From Osmia lignaria lignaria (Eukaryota; Arthropoda; Insecta; Hymenoptera; Megachilidae): DNA of 64,000 nucleotides. The notes beneath the pieces are model-generated. The model saw nothing but the letters and a program-made list of their open reading frames with translations, did not search any database and was not told the DNA's origin. Shown one piece after another: positions 23,401 through 37,300 of this stretch (positions are counted from its first letter, which is position 1; the number at the start of each line of letters is the position of its first letter). The stretch spans positions 6,379,501 through 6,443,500 of the forward strand of contig NC_135040.1 of the NCBI RefSeq assembly GCF_051020975.1, written 5' to 3'. A program made the translations under genes and the position numbers.

Positions 23401-24014
23401 ATTTGATAAAGAAATTGTTTAAAATAAATGCGATTTTATGATGTTATTCACATTAACTTCAAATTCGAGGTTAATGTTTTTTTATAAATTGAAACATGAG
23501 TTTATAACATGAACATAAGCACATGCTTAGCGTCATGAACGTCGTTTGAGCGCTTGCGCATTACTTTAAATTACAGGCTGAATTAGAACCAATCAGAGCC
23601 AATATTCGCAGAACGAGCGGAAACTCGTCTTTTGATAGGTATGTATGTATGTATATCGCAGTTCACCAGAGTCCATAAGGGCGACGCGCAGGTTGGAAGA
23701 TGGTGGGGGAACGCAGCGAGCTCTCTGCTAATCGCTTTCCACTTCGTTTGGGAGTATCGCCAATCAGGGCGAAGATGCGCACTAGAGATGCGCGAAGAAC
23801 GAAAACTGGTCTTTTCGCAGTTATGGACTCTGGTGATACATACATACATACAGATTCTCCCGTAACTATAGATTTAAAAAGATTGCGAGTGGGGGATCAG
23901 ATAGTTTCGTAATTGTGGGTAGCTATCTAGGTATTATTTTTCCACGACGAGTTCAAGGTATCGTTCACCACTTCTGAGAACGTTTAAAGTAACATATTTC
24001 TTATTTATTCCGTA
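23401..24014. promoter_or_regulatory. Divergent promoter region Nup85 / ATP synthase f, invaded by a MITE
   Basis: A 614-bp gap between start codons serving both genes. A family A MITE occupies 23663..23836, flanked by TATG/CATA tetranucleotide runs (GTATGTATGTATA on the left, TACATACATACATA on the right). The MITE therefore supplies over a quarter of the promoter interval. CGCTTGCGCATTAC near 23550 is an NRF1-like GCGCA element, plausible for a mitochondrial gene. Confidence 0.5.
23663..23836. mobile_element. MITE (family A, copy 2), inverted relative to copy 1
   Basis: Ends are TCACCAGAGTCCATAA and TTATGGACTCTGGTGA, a perfect 16-bp inverted repeat, 174 bp overall. Its reverse complement aligns along its length with the element at 5572..5755. 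Both termini differ from copy 1 by the same base in mirrored positions (CACCAG against CACGAG), so the two ends of each copy match each other better than they match the other copy. Confidence 0.85.
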
Positions 24015-25037
24015 ATGGCAACACCACCGACAGATCCGTCAGTCGTAAATCCTATAACAAAATGGGTTAGAATTGGGGATTATCCCGTGGGATACGATCC
24101 AGCAAAACATGGACCATACAATCCTTCCCGATACTATGGGCCAGGTAAGTTGTACTGTGATTTTCGTACTTCCTATATAAGATAATTATAATAAGTTATA
24201 TGTATATGTTTGTAGCCGATACACCATTTGGCGAACTAAAAATTAAAGAAATACCAGCATGGATTGGTCGCCGTAACCTGACACCCCAAGGAGTGGCAGG
24301 ACTATTCTCCCGAGGTATATTGGGTGTATTACACAAAACAAGACACTTAATTATCTTTTTTAGCTGTAACTTTTCATACGTAATTTAAATGGTTTCAAAG
24401 GATAAACCGGAAAATAGAAAAATCTAATATAAATACCACCTCGTAAAACGATTTTAGTTTTCAACATTTTACATCAAATGTGAAATATTCTTCCATTAAG
24501 ATTCCTGGTTTATGCACTTGATTTCTTGTAAAAAACTGTTTTATTGTAAAAGGTTGAAATTATACATTGTGTATAACATTTTTTTGTTATAATTATAGAA
24601 AATGATTAGATGACCTGTTTTACATGACACCCTGTGTATTATATCAGTGATCATATTATGGCTTAAAAATTATATAACAACTAGATATAACCTTCCTTCT
24701 ATTAATGTCATTGCAGATGTTCAATGTTGAAATGTTGAACCTCTAATTAAGTTATTACTTTCATTATATCATTGTAATAAGTATTATAACATGATTAAAA
24801 TTACTCTTAACATTACAGCTTTGTGGCGTTGGCAAATGACATGGGTGCTACCTAGGAAAAGTTCACCGGCGCCAATTTTCCAATTTTTCATTGCAGGCTC
24901 CACACTGTTTTATTTACTGAACTATTTACGTCTTAGTAAGTTAATAATTCTAAGATTAACCTTTAGCCAAAGTGATTGTGTTATAATATTGTGCATTTTA
25001 ATTTTCAGGGGGCCACAGGAGCTACAAGTATCATTAA
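24015..25037 (+). CDS. ATPsynF: Mitochondrial ATP synthase subunit f
   Basis: Subunit f is a single-pass component of the Fo membrane sector of mitochondrial ATP synthase, near the dimer interface. Four exons, 24015..24144, 24216..24314, 24819..24935 and 25009..25037, give 124 aa. Key segments are IGDYPVGYDPAKHGPYNPSR, PFGELKIKEIPAWIGRRNLT, the exon-3 start ALWRWQMTWVLP, a membrane helix APIFQFFIAGSTLFYLLNY, and the C-terminal signature RSYKYH. The last exon encodes only nine residues plus stop and was located by its phase and this conserved ending. The N-terminus is somewhat longer than in Drosophila; the upstream ATG at 24015 is the first in frame. Confidence 0.94.
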
Positions 25038-26479
25038 GATTTTGTTGTTATTGAATATATATTCAGTCAAAATAGAACACCACTATATTGTTGTATTAGT
25101 TCATTACACTTTGCTGAATAAACATTAGTAAAATAAATACTTAATATACAAAAAAATGCAATTTTTTATAATTATTAAACAAAGAGATTTGTTTATGGGC
25201 AGTTGTTTTTCATATCATTATTGTGTATAATAAAAACAATTATATATTACCTCTATATTGAAAAATATAATATCGACTGAAATAAAATAGACTGATAAAA
25301 TAGTTATTTCATCGGGTGCATTCTAAATATAGAATTTTTAAAATGATACGCAATAAGATCATGGGAATTATCAAAATTCAATTATATACACAAATTATTA
25401 AAATATGGAATAGTTATAAAATGATAAACAAGTAGTATAGTAAATAATAAATCCACGTTTACGTATTTACATGATAAATTTTAAATTAATTCCGAAATAA
25501 TGAATGCATCTAATAAATATGTGTACGCGGCATAAATCCGTCCTATGTACGAAATATGTGCAACTTGATGCGACCAATGCACGAAGAAAGCGTTGATTGG
25601 TCAATCGATTTATAAGAATCGTATAACCCGCCAATAAGAGCAAAATTGGGGGACAAAACTCAGGTTCCCCTGCAATATGGCTGTCAGTATAAATTTGATG
25701 CTTGTAACATGCGTTGCTCTCCGAAATATTTGACAAATAGTCTGTCTATCTGTCGACTTTTTCAAAATATACATCGTAATGTGATTTTCGAAGAATCAAT
25801 ACAGTGGGAAACGGCTATGAGGGTTAGCTGAAGTGAAGCAGTTAAATAAGTAATATATTGAAATCGGGTATGCCTAAGTTCGTCAATCATTATTTATTTA
25901 TGTATCCATATTGTGTTTTCTTATAATAATATCTTCATTTTTTAGTAATATTATATCTGTCCAGTTTTTTAATTATAGTTTCTATCATAGTGCCTAAATT
26001 TTACATTATCTGGATGCTTGAACTTAAGTACCGATTAAAAAATGCGTCCCCGCAGATGTCATGTATTATTTCCACCTCATCAATCTTATTACAACAAACT
26101 TTCATCTTCGGATTTGAAAATTAACTTTTACCACTGAAATTGTTTTTCCTTCTGCTAATCAAATAATAAATAACAAACAATTTATTTTAATGTTTCTTGT
26201 ACTCCATTTTATTTGGTACAATTGGTGCACTTCCTTTCCAACTTTTATACACAATATGTAAGAATGTGATGAAAGTACATTCTCAGTCAATTTATCAAGA
26301 CTTTGAGATATTTTGACAGTTTCATTCTCATGTTTTTACTTATTTTATACAAATGTTCTTACAAGCATAATTTTGTTTATCAATAATCATTAATCCCTTA
26401 TATGTGTATAGAGAAATACATATATATTTTTTTATTTTAGGAATTTACTGGTGTTTACCGTTAAACATTATTTGCAAAT
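25038..26479. promoter_or_regulatory. ATP synthase f 3' flank and BTAF1 promoter/5' UTR
   Basis: AT-rich 3' flank, then a denser segment at about 25550..25700 with three CCAAT-type boxes (GACCAATGC, GATTGGTCAATCG, CGCCAATAAG), a likely BTAF1 promoter. A candidate leader intron runs from a donor near 25869 (TCGG|GTATGC) to a T-rich acceptor ending at 26440, leaving a short leader piece before the ATG at 26480. Small frames at 25467..25831 overlap this region and show no family resemblance. Confidence 0.45.
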
Positions 26480-29400
26480 ATGACATCAAGGTAAAGCATT
26501 AATAATTATTTTATTGAAAATATATTGTATAAAATAATATATATAATTCTTACCTTAATATACTATTTATACTTATTTAAATACCAAATGTTTGTTTGTG
26601 AAATGATCCCATTTTATATGAATCCTTTTATTATTAAATTTTACATGTACAACTTTATACATTATGAAAACTGAAATTCCTATTAACCTGAGAGTATAAT
26701 TACATATAATGTAATGTACAAATTATCACAGGTTGGACAGACTATTCATATTATTGGAAACTGGAACAAATGCGGTCACTAAAAGGGCTGCGGCACAACA
26801 ATTAGGAGAAGCACAAAGATTACATCCTCATGATCTACATCATTTGTTAGCAAGAGTCTCGACTCTCTTAAAATCCCCACAATGGGATACCAGAGTTTCA
26901 GCTGCACAAGCTGTGCAGGCTATACTTGCCCAAGTTCCTGCTTGGGATCCGCAATCAATTAAAAAAGAAACATGTACAAGTAATTGTTATATTTCTTCTG
27001 TTCCCTAATACTGCAAATTATAATGTCTAACTGCTAATCTATAAATTATATAAATTAATAGGTGATGGGGAAGCGAAGAGACCCAGTAATAAATTAAATT
27101 TGGAAGATTTTAATATGGAAAAAGTCTTAGCTCGCAGTTCGCATCTTACTGGATCAGAAGGTAGTGAATACGATTTAATCGCTACCGATGGAGAGCAAAT
27201 GTCACTTTCTAATCAAGAAGAAAAACTTATCGCTGCTAAACTGGGTCTACATCCACGATTAATGGGAGTTGATACATCAGAGTTATTTACCGCTGAAGAT
27301 CTGACCCCAGTAGTATTACCACCTACCTCGAATGCACAGAATAAAGTATCTGTAAATGAAACGCTAAAACAACCAGGCGGACTTAGTAGACGTGAAATGA
27401 ATAGAGCCAGACGTAAGGTAACGCGTTACGTTTTTTTTTTATCTGAATATTTCTATTATACTGATTTAAAATTCAAGTATTTTCATAACTCTTAATATGC
27501 AACATATATGTAATAGGCACGACAGTCAGTTTCGAAACAACGTTCACGAGAACCAGATGATCATCGTAGCAACGAAGATCATCATAACAATTCAAATGCT
27601 CAATCTCCTATTAATACAGGAGAACCATTCAATAAGAAAATAAAATTAGAGGAAGTGATCTCATCAGAAATCGGTGTTACTTGCAGTGCACAGAATGAAT
27701 CAACCAATAGTGTACCAGATAGTACTGGTTGCTGGCCAGATTCTGTAATAGACTGGCCATTAGAGTCATTTGCCGAAAACCTTTGTCAAGATTTATTTAG
27801 TCAAAAATGGGAAATACGTCATGGAGCTGCAACTGCTTTACGAGAACTTGTAAAACTTCATGGAAAAGGTGATCAAACACTTTAAACGCAATTATTAATA
27901 ATAAAATAATTATAAATTTCAATGTCGATTAAAATTTTTCGTAGGCGCTGGTAAATCAAGGGATCAGACAGCGGATCAGATGGAAGAAAATCATCATCAA
28001 TGGATTATCGATGCTGCTTTACGATTATTATGCGTCTTGGGATTAGATAGATTTGGAGATTTTGTTTCTGATCAAGTCGTTGCACCCGTACGGGAAACAT
28101 GTGCTCAGGCACTAGGTTCACTTTTGTTACTAGTGCCAAATCAAAAGGACGATAAAAATGAAAATAAGGGTATCATAGGAATACTGTCGGTTATGCTGAA
28201 GCTTTTAGAACACGACGAATGGGAAGCAAGGCACGGTGCATTACTTGCACTGAAATATTTACTTGCTGTACGAGATGATCTATTGGATGATATTCTACCA
28301 AGAGTATTTCCAGCCATCATGCAAGGTCTTTCCGATCCTGTCGATGATGTAGGTGCTGCTGCAGCTAGTGCGCTTATACCCGTGGCATCCGCTCTTCCAC
28401 GTTTATTGAAACCATCCGAATTAGAGGCTATCGTAATTCGTCTTTGGGAGCTTCTACGCGAACAAGATGATCTAGCAGCAGCATGTAACAGTTTCATGGG
28501 ATTGCTCGCTGCTATACTTTCATTACCTACAGCACGCACTTGTATTACACCTCAGCCATTATCCCAGGTAACAATTGATATCTAATTTACAATAACGTTT
28601 AACGTTCAGTTTAACTTGAAATATGAATAATTACAGGTTTTACCACGATTATGGCCATTCCTTAGTCATTCTAGTTCGAGCGTGCGAAAAGCTACACTGC
28701 AAACGTTACAAACATTGACCGGAGAAGACGGTGCTCATAACGAAAATAAAAGGGAACGATGGGGCGACGGTGGCGGATTGGTGTTACAGGAAGCTCTTCG
28801 GCACGTTTTTCAGCGCGTACTGATTGAACATGTAACTGCCATACAAGACGTAGCTGAACGTGTTTGGGATAATCTAGTCGTACAGAGCGATCTCGAACTA
28901 CTATTGCACGCGGCTTGTCCTCTCGTTAGCACGTGGCTCTGCCTCGCTATGCAACCCGAACACGTGCCATTTAATCCGAACTTATTAATGACAATAAGTA
29001 CTCTTAACAAGGGGATAAAAAATAATCAAATTATCGATATTTGCGACGGACAATCAGACACTAGTAACAACGGTGGTAACAATACTGTAACCGGAAACGT
29101 AAAGTCAGTGTCCGAATTGAAAGTTTATATAGGCGGTATCGAAACCGTAGCTCAAAGTATAAGGAAATCAAACGTGGTACAGGCTCGTTGTAGAGCTTCA
29201 CGAATGTTAGGATTGTTATCGCATTACGTAGTACAACCAGCTCCAGGTGTTACTTACACACCGGATATACCTAGTCCTGCAATTTGTTACGCTAAAGTAT
29301 TACTGGCACATCTTAACTCGCGATCAGCACTGCAACGGACCGTTGCAGGCTTAACGATGTCTCATTGGGCGACCATAAACGATATGAAACCACCTGCGAT

Positions 29401-32400
29401 ACCAGACATTCTAAGGTACGTAGATGAATCCTTTCTTTATCTATCTGTTTCTTTAGTATAGTATAATAATCATGTATTTATTTAATAGGGACAGACTATT
29501 GGGGTGTTTAAATGAATGCGTATATTATGACGAAATAGCTGCATCTTTTACTCGTCTCTTGCACGACAGCCGTGATTACATTGCTACTCTCAAGCATTAT
29601 AAATTACCTGTTCCTATTGAAACAGATGCGTCAGGTGTAATGACGCTTGATCAAATTGCCAGCCTTGCTGGGAAACCAATTTCAGAGCTTTGTGCCATAA
29701 GTAATGCCACGGGTTCCGGAGGGCCGGCTGGAAACATTAGCGGCAATACCAGTACGGTTAAACTAAAGCCGAAATTGATTGAAAGTTTAGAAGAAAGACG
29801 AAAAGCGTTAGAAGTAGGCGCTGCTGACACAGCGGCGCAACAACTTTCTTACAATGTTATGTCGATGGCAGCATTAGCTGGTGCTGCTACCATGTTACAT
29901 TGCCTACCCCCGACCCCGCAACCTCTTAATCCATTAGTGAAACCACTAATGGAGGCTATAAAGCGGGAAGAAAACGAAGAACTACAAAAGTTAGCTGCAA
30001 AGCATTTGTCATACCTAGTTGATCTTTGTGTAAATAGAAAACCTTCGCCTAACGCAAAGGTATGCATGGAAGATGATATAATTTATATTACAGTCAGTTA
30101 TTGTTTTTTTTTTTCGAATAATTTGATGTACCCTTTGAATCATAGATATCGACCAATTTATGTACATTCCTATGCTCGGATATTGAATTTACACCTCGTG
30201 TGAATTGTAATACGGACTCAGATCTATTTGATGGAATTCTTACTTTAAGCAACAGACAAAAACATGCTGAAAGAGTAGCTTATAATCGAGGAGCGAACAG
30301 TGGACTCGGCGGAGGAAGAGGACCTGGTCGGCCACCGACGACTGAAATTCCATTAGAGGAATTACTTGCTTGCGAAGAGCCTGAAGCCAAAGCTGCGAGA
30401 ACACGTCGTCGTGGTGCCACTTTTGCACTTACCGCTATAGGTTTGCGTCATATGACAAAATTATACACGATACAATTACATCATGTACATTTTTTATATC
30501 TTTGTTCGTAGCTACTCTCTTTGGTGTACAATTACCTACACGTTTGCCACATCTTTGGGAACTAATATTACCAAATATATTACGGGAAGAAGATAAAATC
30601 ACCGGCGGTAAAAATAGTCAAGAAGAAGTAAATCAGCTAATTTTTGCTTTACAAGTTCTAGAAATTATGGCTCCGAGCCTCGACAAAGCTTTACTACCTC
30701 CTGCCCTAGAATGTCTTTCTTGTTTGTGTAAATTGTTGGCCCATCCGTATAAAGCTGTTAGACATATGGCTTCACGATGTATCGCTGTATTAGCTACATT
30801 AGACACAGAAAAGGTGAGTATTTATTAATCATTTCTTTTCATCAACTTAATAGTTATTGATTTTGTAATGTATAAATGATATGAAAAAATTATTTGTCAC
30901 AGGTAGTAGTACATATTACACGTAGCGTAATACCGTTATTAGAAGCTACCGGTGGAGAAAAAGTGTACTCGATGACTGTCACTGCGCCAAGTGAAGTAGA
31001 TTCTATAAGACAAGGTGCAGCTGAAGCATTAACGTGTCTTGTAGAAAATTTAGGTGTTAATATTGTCCCCTATGCTGTATTGTTCATGGTACCTTTACTT
31101 GGACGTATGAGTGATCAGAATCAGGCTGTAAGATTAGCTTGCAGCGCAACATTTGCAACGCTTGTCCAACTTTTACCTCTTGATCCTGGTGCAATTGCTA
31201 ATTTACCGGATCTGGTGTAAGTTTGAAAGATTTGATTAAGTGTAATCATTGGCGTAACTAGGATTTTGTATAAGAAAGGTCCTAGATTTACTAATAGTGT
31301 CAGATGTTTAATATTTCAGTCAAAATATTTATTTCTATTGAGATGAAATTTTACTAGAGGATTTTAGGACTTTAGGACTTTGGTGAGGGGGCCAGTCTAC
31401 ATTTTTCGGAACAATCTAATTATGCCAATGACTCAAATAATAGATTTTAATTTATTAAAAATATCAATTATATTCCAGAGAGAAGAAGGCACAAGAACGG
31501 AGGTTTTTAGAACAGCTCCTAAACCCACGCAGTATTCCAGATACTGAATTACCAATTCCTGTAGCTGCGGAATTGCGTTCTTATCAGCGTCAAGGCTTAA
31601 ACTGGTTAAATTTTTTGAACCGTTATCGACTCCACGGTGTTCTGTGTGACGATATGGGTCTTGGAAAAACCTTACAAACCTTATGTATATTAGCATTAGA
31701 TCACCATCGCAATCCGCATGCTCCACCAAGTTTGGTAGTGTGCCCACCGACTCTGACTGGTCATTGGGTGTACGAAGCGGACAAATTTTTCAAAACCAAA
31801 GATCTTTCGGTATTACAATACGCCGGCACGCCACCCGAACGTGAAAAATTACGTCCAAAAGTTACTTATCACAGACTCGTTGTGGCAAGTTACGACATAG
31901 TACGTAAGGATATTGAATATTTCGAGACTCGTCAATGGAATTATTGCGTGCTCGATGAAGGTCACGTTATAAAAAATGGGAAAACGAAAAGCGCAAAAGC
32001 GACGAAACGATTACACGCCAATCATAGACTTATACTCTCAGGAACACCGGTGCAGAACGACGTACTTGAATTGTGGTCTCTGTTCGATTTTTTAATGCCT
32101 GGCTTTTTGGGCACCGAAAAACAATTTGCGGCCAAGTACTCGCGTCCTATCCTAGCTTGTAGAGAACCGAAAGCTGGGCCAAAAGAACAAGAAGGAGGGG
32201 CTCTGGCCATGGAAGCGCTTCATAGACAGGTAATCAGTGAAAAAACACAATTACTATTTAAATTATTAACAAATTTTTACAAATCTAATATGTTATTATT
32301 TATGCCGGTCAGGTTTTGCCATTTTTACTCAGGCGAAATAAAGAGGATGTCCTTCAAGATCTACCGCCTAAAATCACGCAAGACTACTATTGCGATTTGT

Positions 32401-33789
32401 CACCGTTACAACGAACACTCTACGAAGATTTTCGTACTCGACATTCTGCTACTCTCTTATCTTCTACGTCGTGTACTTCATCCGCGAGTGATCCTCACGG
32501 TGGCCACGTGTTCGAAGCATTGCGTTATCTACGTAACGTCTGTAATCATCCAAAATTAGTACTGAATCCACGACATCCGCTGTATCAAAACGTTAGTATC
32601 AATGATACATTTGTTTCCTATATTTGTAACATCTATTTAATTATGTTTATTTCGTAGATATGCAATACATTGAAGCAGCAGAAGAGTACTTTGGCTGATA
32701 TAGATCATGGAGCTAAATTACCTGCATTGAAGCAATTGTTGTTAGACTGTGGTATCGGGCAACCGCAACAGCAACAAAGCCGGTGTAATTCAGTGGCTAC
32801 TGGCGCTACTCAAGATAATCAGCCACCGCAACAGCAACAATTAGTGAGCCAACACCGAGCATTGATCTTTTGTCAATTGAAAGCAATGTTGGATATCGTA
32901 GAGAAAGATCTGCTGCGTACACATTTACCAACAGTTACCTACCTACGGCTTGATGGAAGTATACCTGCAACGCAAAGGCATTCCGTGGTGGCACGTTTTA
33001 ACGCTGATCCATCGATAGATGTGCTCTTGTTAACGACCCAAGTCGGTGGTCTTGGATTGAATCTGACCGGTGCAGATACTGTTATATTTGTGGAACACGA
33101 TTGGAATCCCATGAAAGATCTTCAGGCGATGGATCGAGCGCATCGTATTGGACAGAAGAAAGTGGTTAACGTATATAGGTTAATCACAAGATCAACGGTG
33201 GAAGAGAAAATTATGGGACTTCAGAAATTCAAGCTTCTTACTGCAAATACTGTAATTTCTACTGAAAACGCATCTTTGGAAACGATGGCAACTGATCAGG
33301 TAAAATATTTAAAGTATTGTACAGTGCCGAGCATGGAAGGCTTCCCTTGGGAAAATGGCATTCCGGAGGGAAAAAGCTCCGCCATTTGTATTTTGTATTC
33401 TAAAATTAAAAATTAAGGTTATGGAATTTTTAAGTTCGAAATCTTACGATTTTAATTTTGAAACTTGGCAATTTTTAAATTTTATATTGTGAAACTTAAA
33501 AATTTGTATTTTGAATTTTGGATAATGATATGTAATAATTAAGAATTGTATTAACTTATTTCAAATTAATTCCTTTACTTCTTTACAGTTGTTAGATTTG
33601 TTTTCGTTGGAAAATAATAAAGGAAAAAGATCAGACACGCAAGAGGATGCCGTGTCTAAAATTAGCAATGTCCCAGGCGTGAGTCGTTCCGTTCTAGAAA
33701 TTCTTCCTGAATTGTGGGAACAACAACAATACGACGACGAATACGACTTCGACTCATTTCTTTCCACTCTAAAGTCTGATAACCAGTGA
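26480..33789 (+). CDS. BTAF1: TATA-binding protein-associated factor 172 (BTAF1/Mot1, Hel89B-type Snf2 ATPase)
   Basis: BTAF1/Mot1 uses ATP to strip TBP from DNA and so redistributes the general transcription machinery. Fourteen coding exons: 26480..26490, 26732..26979, 27062..27417, 27517..27868, 27945..28567, 28637..29415, 29489..30059, 30146..30440, 30512..30813, 30903..31216, 31479..32229, 32313..32591, 32658..33299, 33589..33789. All phases agree, giving 1,907 aa. HEAT repeats that embrace TBP occupy ~1-1270 (start RLDRLFILLETGTNAVTKRA). The Snf2 motor follows: DDMGLGKT (~1340), DEGH (~1441), SGTPVQND, then helicase C with AMDRAHRIGQKKVVNVYR (~1780). It ends with the family-typical acidic EQQQYDDEYDFDSFL. 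A Gln-rich insert (QPQQQQ...PPQQQQ) lies between the motor lobes. Exon 8 begins at 30146 (ISTNLCTFLCSD). Confidence 0.96.
31246..31431 (+). mobile_element. MITE-like repeat (family B, copy 2) in BTAF1 intron 10
   Basis: Left end TCATTGGCGTAACTAGGATT and right end AATCTAATTATGCCAATGA form an imperfect inverted repeat of about 20 bp, 186 bp overall, filling most of the 262-bp intron. The left terminus resembles that of the repeat in NUDT1 intron 2. It contains a duplicated TTTAGGACTTTAGGACTTT. No coding capacity. Confidence 0.55.
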
Positions 33790-34312
33790 GCTTATCGTTT
33801 TGCACATCAGTATCACCAGATGGATAAGAATTTAGTGAAATTAATGTATATGTAAAAACTGATTACGTTATTAGACGAAGGTATCGAAATCAGAGCTGAT
33901 AAAGGAAACGGTTGATTCTCTTAATTTCAAGGACTGAAAGTAACAAACATTCTTTTAATTAGAAATGAAGAAAAGATATACGAATTACTTATAAAAGAAA
34001 AAAAAACACTCAGATAAATAAGTTATGGATAATATTAATTATGTACTATAAGTAAGCGAGTCTTGTTTATTTATAATAACTTATAAAAATGCTGATACAA
34101 TTACAATTCTGTATTTGTACCAAACGACACCATGGTTCATATTTATTTATATTATACTAGTCTCTTCCTTTACCACTATTTTTATATCATCACAAGGTAT
34201 TAATAAAATGACAGTATCAATCGTTATTGTTATTCACTAACAAATTTTTCTTCAACAGGTGTAATTCTTTCCAGTGTAACAAGTATGCAATTTTTTTCAG
34301 TGGGCGTTGAGT
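33790..34312. other. Intergenic region between convergent BTAF1 and AGPS
   Basis: A 523-bp tail-to-tail gap. It should contain both polyadenylation sites; AATAAAATG near 34201 and other A-rich signals are present. No gene or repeat was identified. Confidence 0.5.
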
Positions 34313-37300
34313 TTATAATTTTGATACACACCTGGGATCCAAATTTCCAGCTGCAAATATGTTATGCGGATCCAAGTGTGCTTTGGCTGCTCTGTAAAGG
34401 GACACTCCTACTTCTCCTACAGCATTCGGATAGAAACAGGAACGGAGTTTGCCTACACCATGGTGATGAGACAACGAACCACCATTAGCGAGAATCTCTT
34501 GACGCGCAATGTGTTCGATACTTTCGTATGCTTCAACCGGATTCGATAGTTTGTTGTAATTGATTGCCAGGTAGAAGTAAACACAACAACCAGAGTCGTA
34601 CGTTTGCGTGATACGACAAGATATGAAGTAATGTTCCACACCACGCGCGTAACACTCTCTAGCCACACGTGATTTCACATTCCTACACAGGAAAACCGTA
34701 CGGTTCCAAGCGACGGAGGTCTCGAAAGACTCGGCCAAAACGTAATAATTCAATCCCATGTCTCGAATGTAAGCTATAACAAACGTTAAAACGTATCCTC
34801 GTTCACCGTTTGATTCTCCCGCTGGAACACCATTGTACCGCTTGGCAATATTGTAAACTTTCTTTTCTTGCGCCGCCACGTCCGCAGCTGTGTCACCTTC
34901 GAAAAGAAGCGTAGCAACGCACATTTGATCGAATTTAAAACGTTTTATCCTTGTGATGTAGGCTTGTTTCAACCCTTGTACAATTAAACCACCCCAGCCA
35001 GGTTCTGGTTTCAAGGCCTGACCAAAGTGGAACTGTTCATTGTCCATTAAACGTATACTAGCGGGCTGGCATCGATCCTTGGCTACCTATTCGCAGTAAT
35101 ATGAAACGTTATATGTTTTAATGACACTCGGCATGTTTACAGGATTAAAAAATAAGAAACAATATACAATTTGTTATACGTATAAAATCATATGTAAGTG
35201 CTAAATTAAGCAGATTTATAAATATATTTTTGATATAATATATGTTACAATACCAAGTAGGGGTAAAATGGTGGTGTAGAAATTTAGAATTATATGTTAG
35301 TAGGTCTTTGAAACCATACAAATTATAGTGCATCTGCTTTAAGTGTATAAACGCTATTATTTTTGCAATTATTGAAAATGTAAAAATTGGTTTTTAATTT
35401 GATGGGGGAACCTTAACAGAATTTATTCATTTTTTTTCTTAATTATTATTTATAGAGAAAAATAATTGAAAATGATTAAAATTTTCATTTTTTTTTTTCA
35501 TATTTTTAAATACACGCTGAGTAAAGGACGATAACTCTAATCGCACTTGAGATTTTCTACTAATATACGTACAGGTAACTGATAAATTATTCAAATGTAT
35601 TCATTATACACTTCGTTAAAAACATGGAGTTCCATTAAAACAGAAATTACACTATTTCTATCTCTATAAATAATAATTTGAAATAAGATTGCAATTTTTT
35701 ATTTAGTTGAATAATTAACTCAAACAACTTTCATATGGAACATTTTTTTTTGCATTTTTAATACACTGATCCAGTAACGCAACTGGGGGATCCCTTTTAT
35801 GCGAGTTTCCATTTACGCGGCAATAGTATTTTTATAATTTTGTCAAGAACGAAACAAACGAGTTCCTTACTACCACGAATACAACGTTTTCTGGTGTAAG
35901 GCGTATCACCATACTTACAGGGGTATGGGAATCCTATTTACGTCATTATCAACCGCGCGAGATCTAAAAGAAACCATGGGAACAGTGTAGATAGAAAAAT
36001 AATAGCGTGCATGCACTTAAAGCAGGCATACTGTGTAGTTAGATTCAGTTCTGATTTTCTTACTTTACACTAATATCAAATTGAAAAATATTCTGTGTAA
36101 TGTTATATAAAAATATAGGTCTAATAAATATTGTGAGCCATATTAATTCATTAAATGCTATGCTTTTAATTTTACAAAGTTTGTTAAGTTACAAATTCAA
36201 TAAAAATAAAAGTTAAATTTTTAGTAAATGTTTACATTTGAAAAATTATATTAAATGGTTAAGTAGCGAAGGAAGTTGTCTTTTATCTGCAGTAATTCTG
36301 TAAACATGCAAAATGTCACTAAAATAAGCATAACAATTTTACAAATGATTTTGTCGAAATTATGTTTATAATATTTCAATCAAATTTACCTGTCGCAATG
36401 CTGACACGCCAGTTTGAAAATTTGGGAAAACTATGCTACCGTATTTGACTATTTTTGGTATTGGCCTAATCTTCAATACAACTTCTGTGATGACACCCAG
36501 TGTACCTTCGCTACCAAGTATCACGTGATCGAAATCAGGACCACAAGAAGCTCGTGGAACCAATGTGCCCCTTTCCAACGTTATTTCCGGGTCATCTATC
36601 CTACCGGTAACCATTCTTACTCGTACGACTAAGTCTTCAATGTTTCCATATCGATTCTTCTTCATGCCACTTGCCCTTGTGGCAACCCATCCACCTAAAC
36701 TGTTCTTTCAAGAAATAAAAACAATTATGTCACTAACAGTAGATTAATAATTAATCTATTAATTTTGATAAATAATTTGGAAACAAATTAATAGGATTTT
36801 TGTTTAATAAATATTATAAGATTTAGTATATAATTAAGTAATTCAATTTTTCCCGCGTAAACGTTTATACGTTGGGAGCTTAAATTATTAATTTTTGGAT
36901 ATGTATGAGGTGTACTAAAACTATTTGCATTTTAGGATCAAGGGGATAGTTAATATTTTTTCTCTTTTAATGGAATATCGTGTACCTAGAAAATTCGTAA
37001 GAATCAGGTTCGTGACCGGAAGTCAGACCTTGCAGTCGGAGTTGCCTTTCGAGATCCTGACCGATAATACCAGTCTCGCAGCAGATGATTAGATTCTCCC
37101 TGTCTAACCATAATATCCTGTTCATCTGCGATGTGTCCAGTAATATTATCGTTCTTCGTTCATTTTCTGGACAAGAGGCTGCACCACTGACGCTTGTTCC
37201 ACCGCCGAACGGGATACAAACTGATCCGTAGTGAGCGCATAATTTGATTATTTTAACGACGTCCTCGTGGCATTCTAGAAACGAATTAATATAACCAGAT

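Noticed and set aside
28141..28539. 132-codon minus-strand frame inside BTAF1 exon 5
   Set aside because: Antisense shadow of a HEAT-repeat exon with strong family matches on the plus strand.
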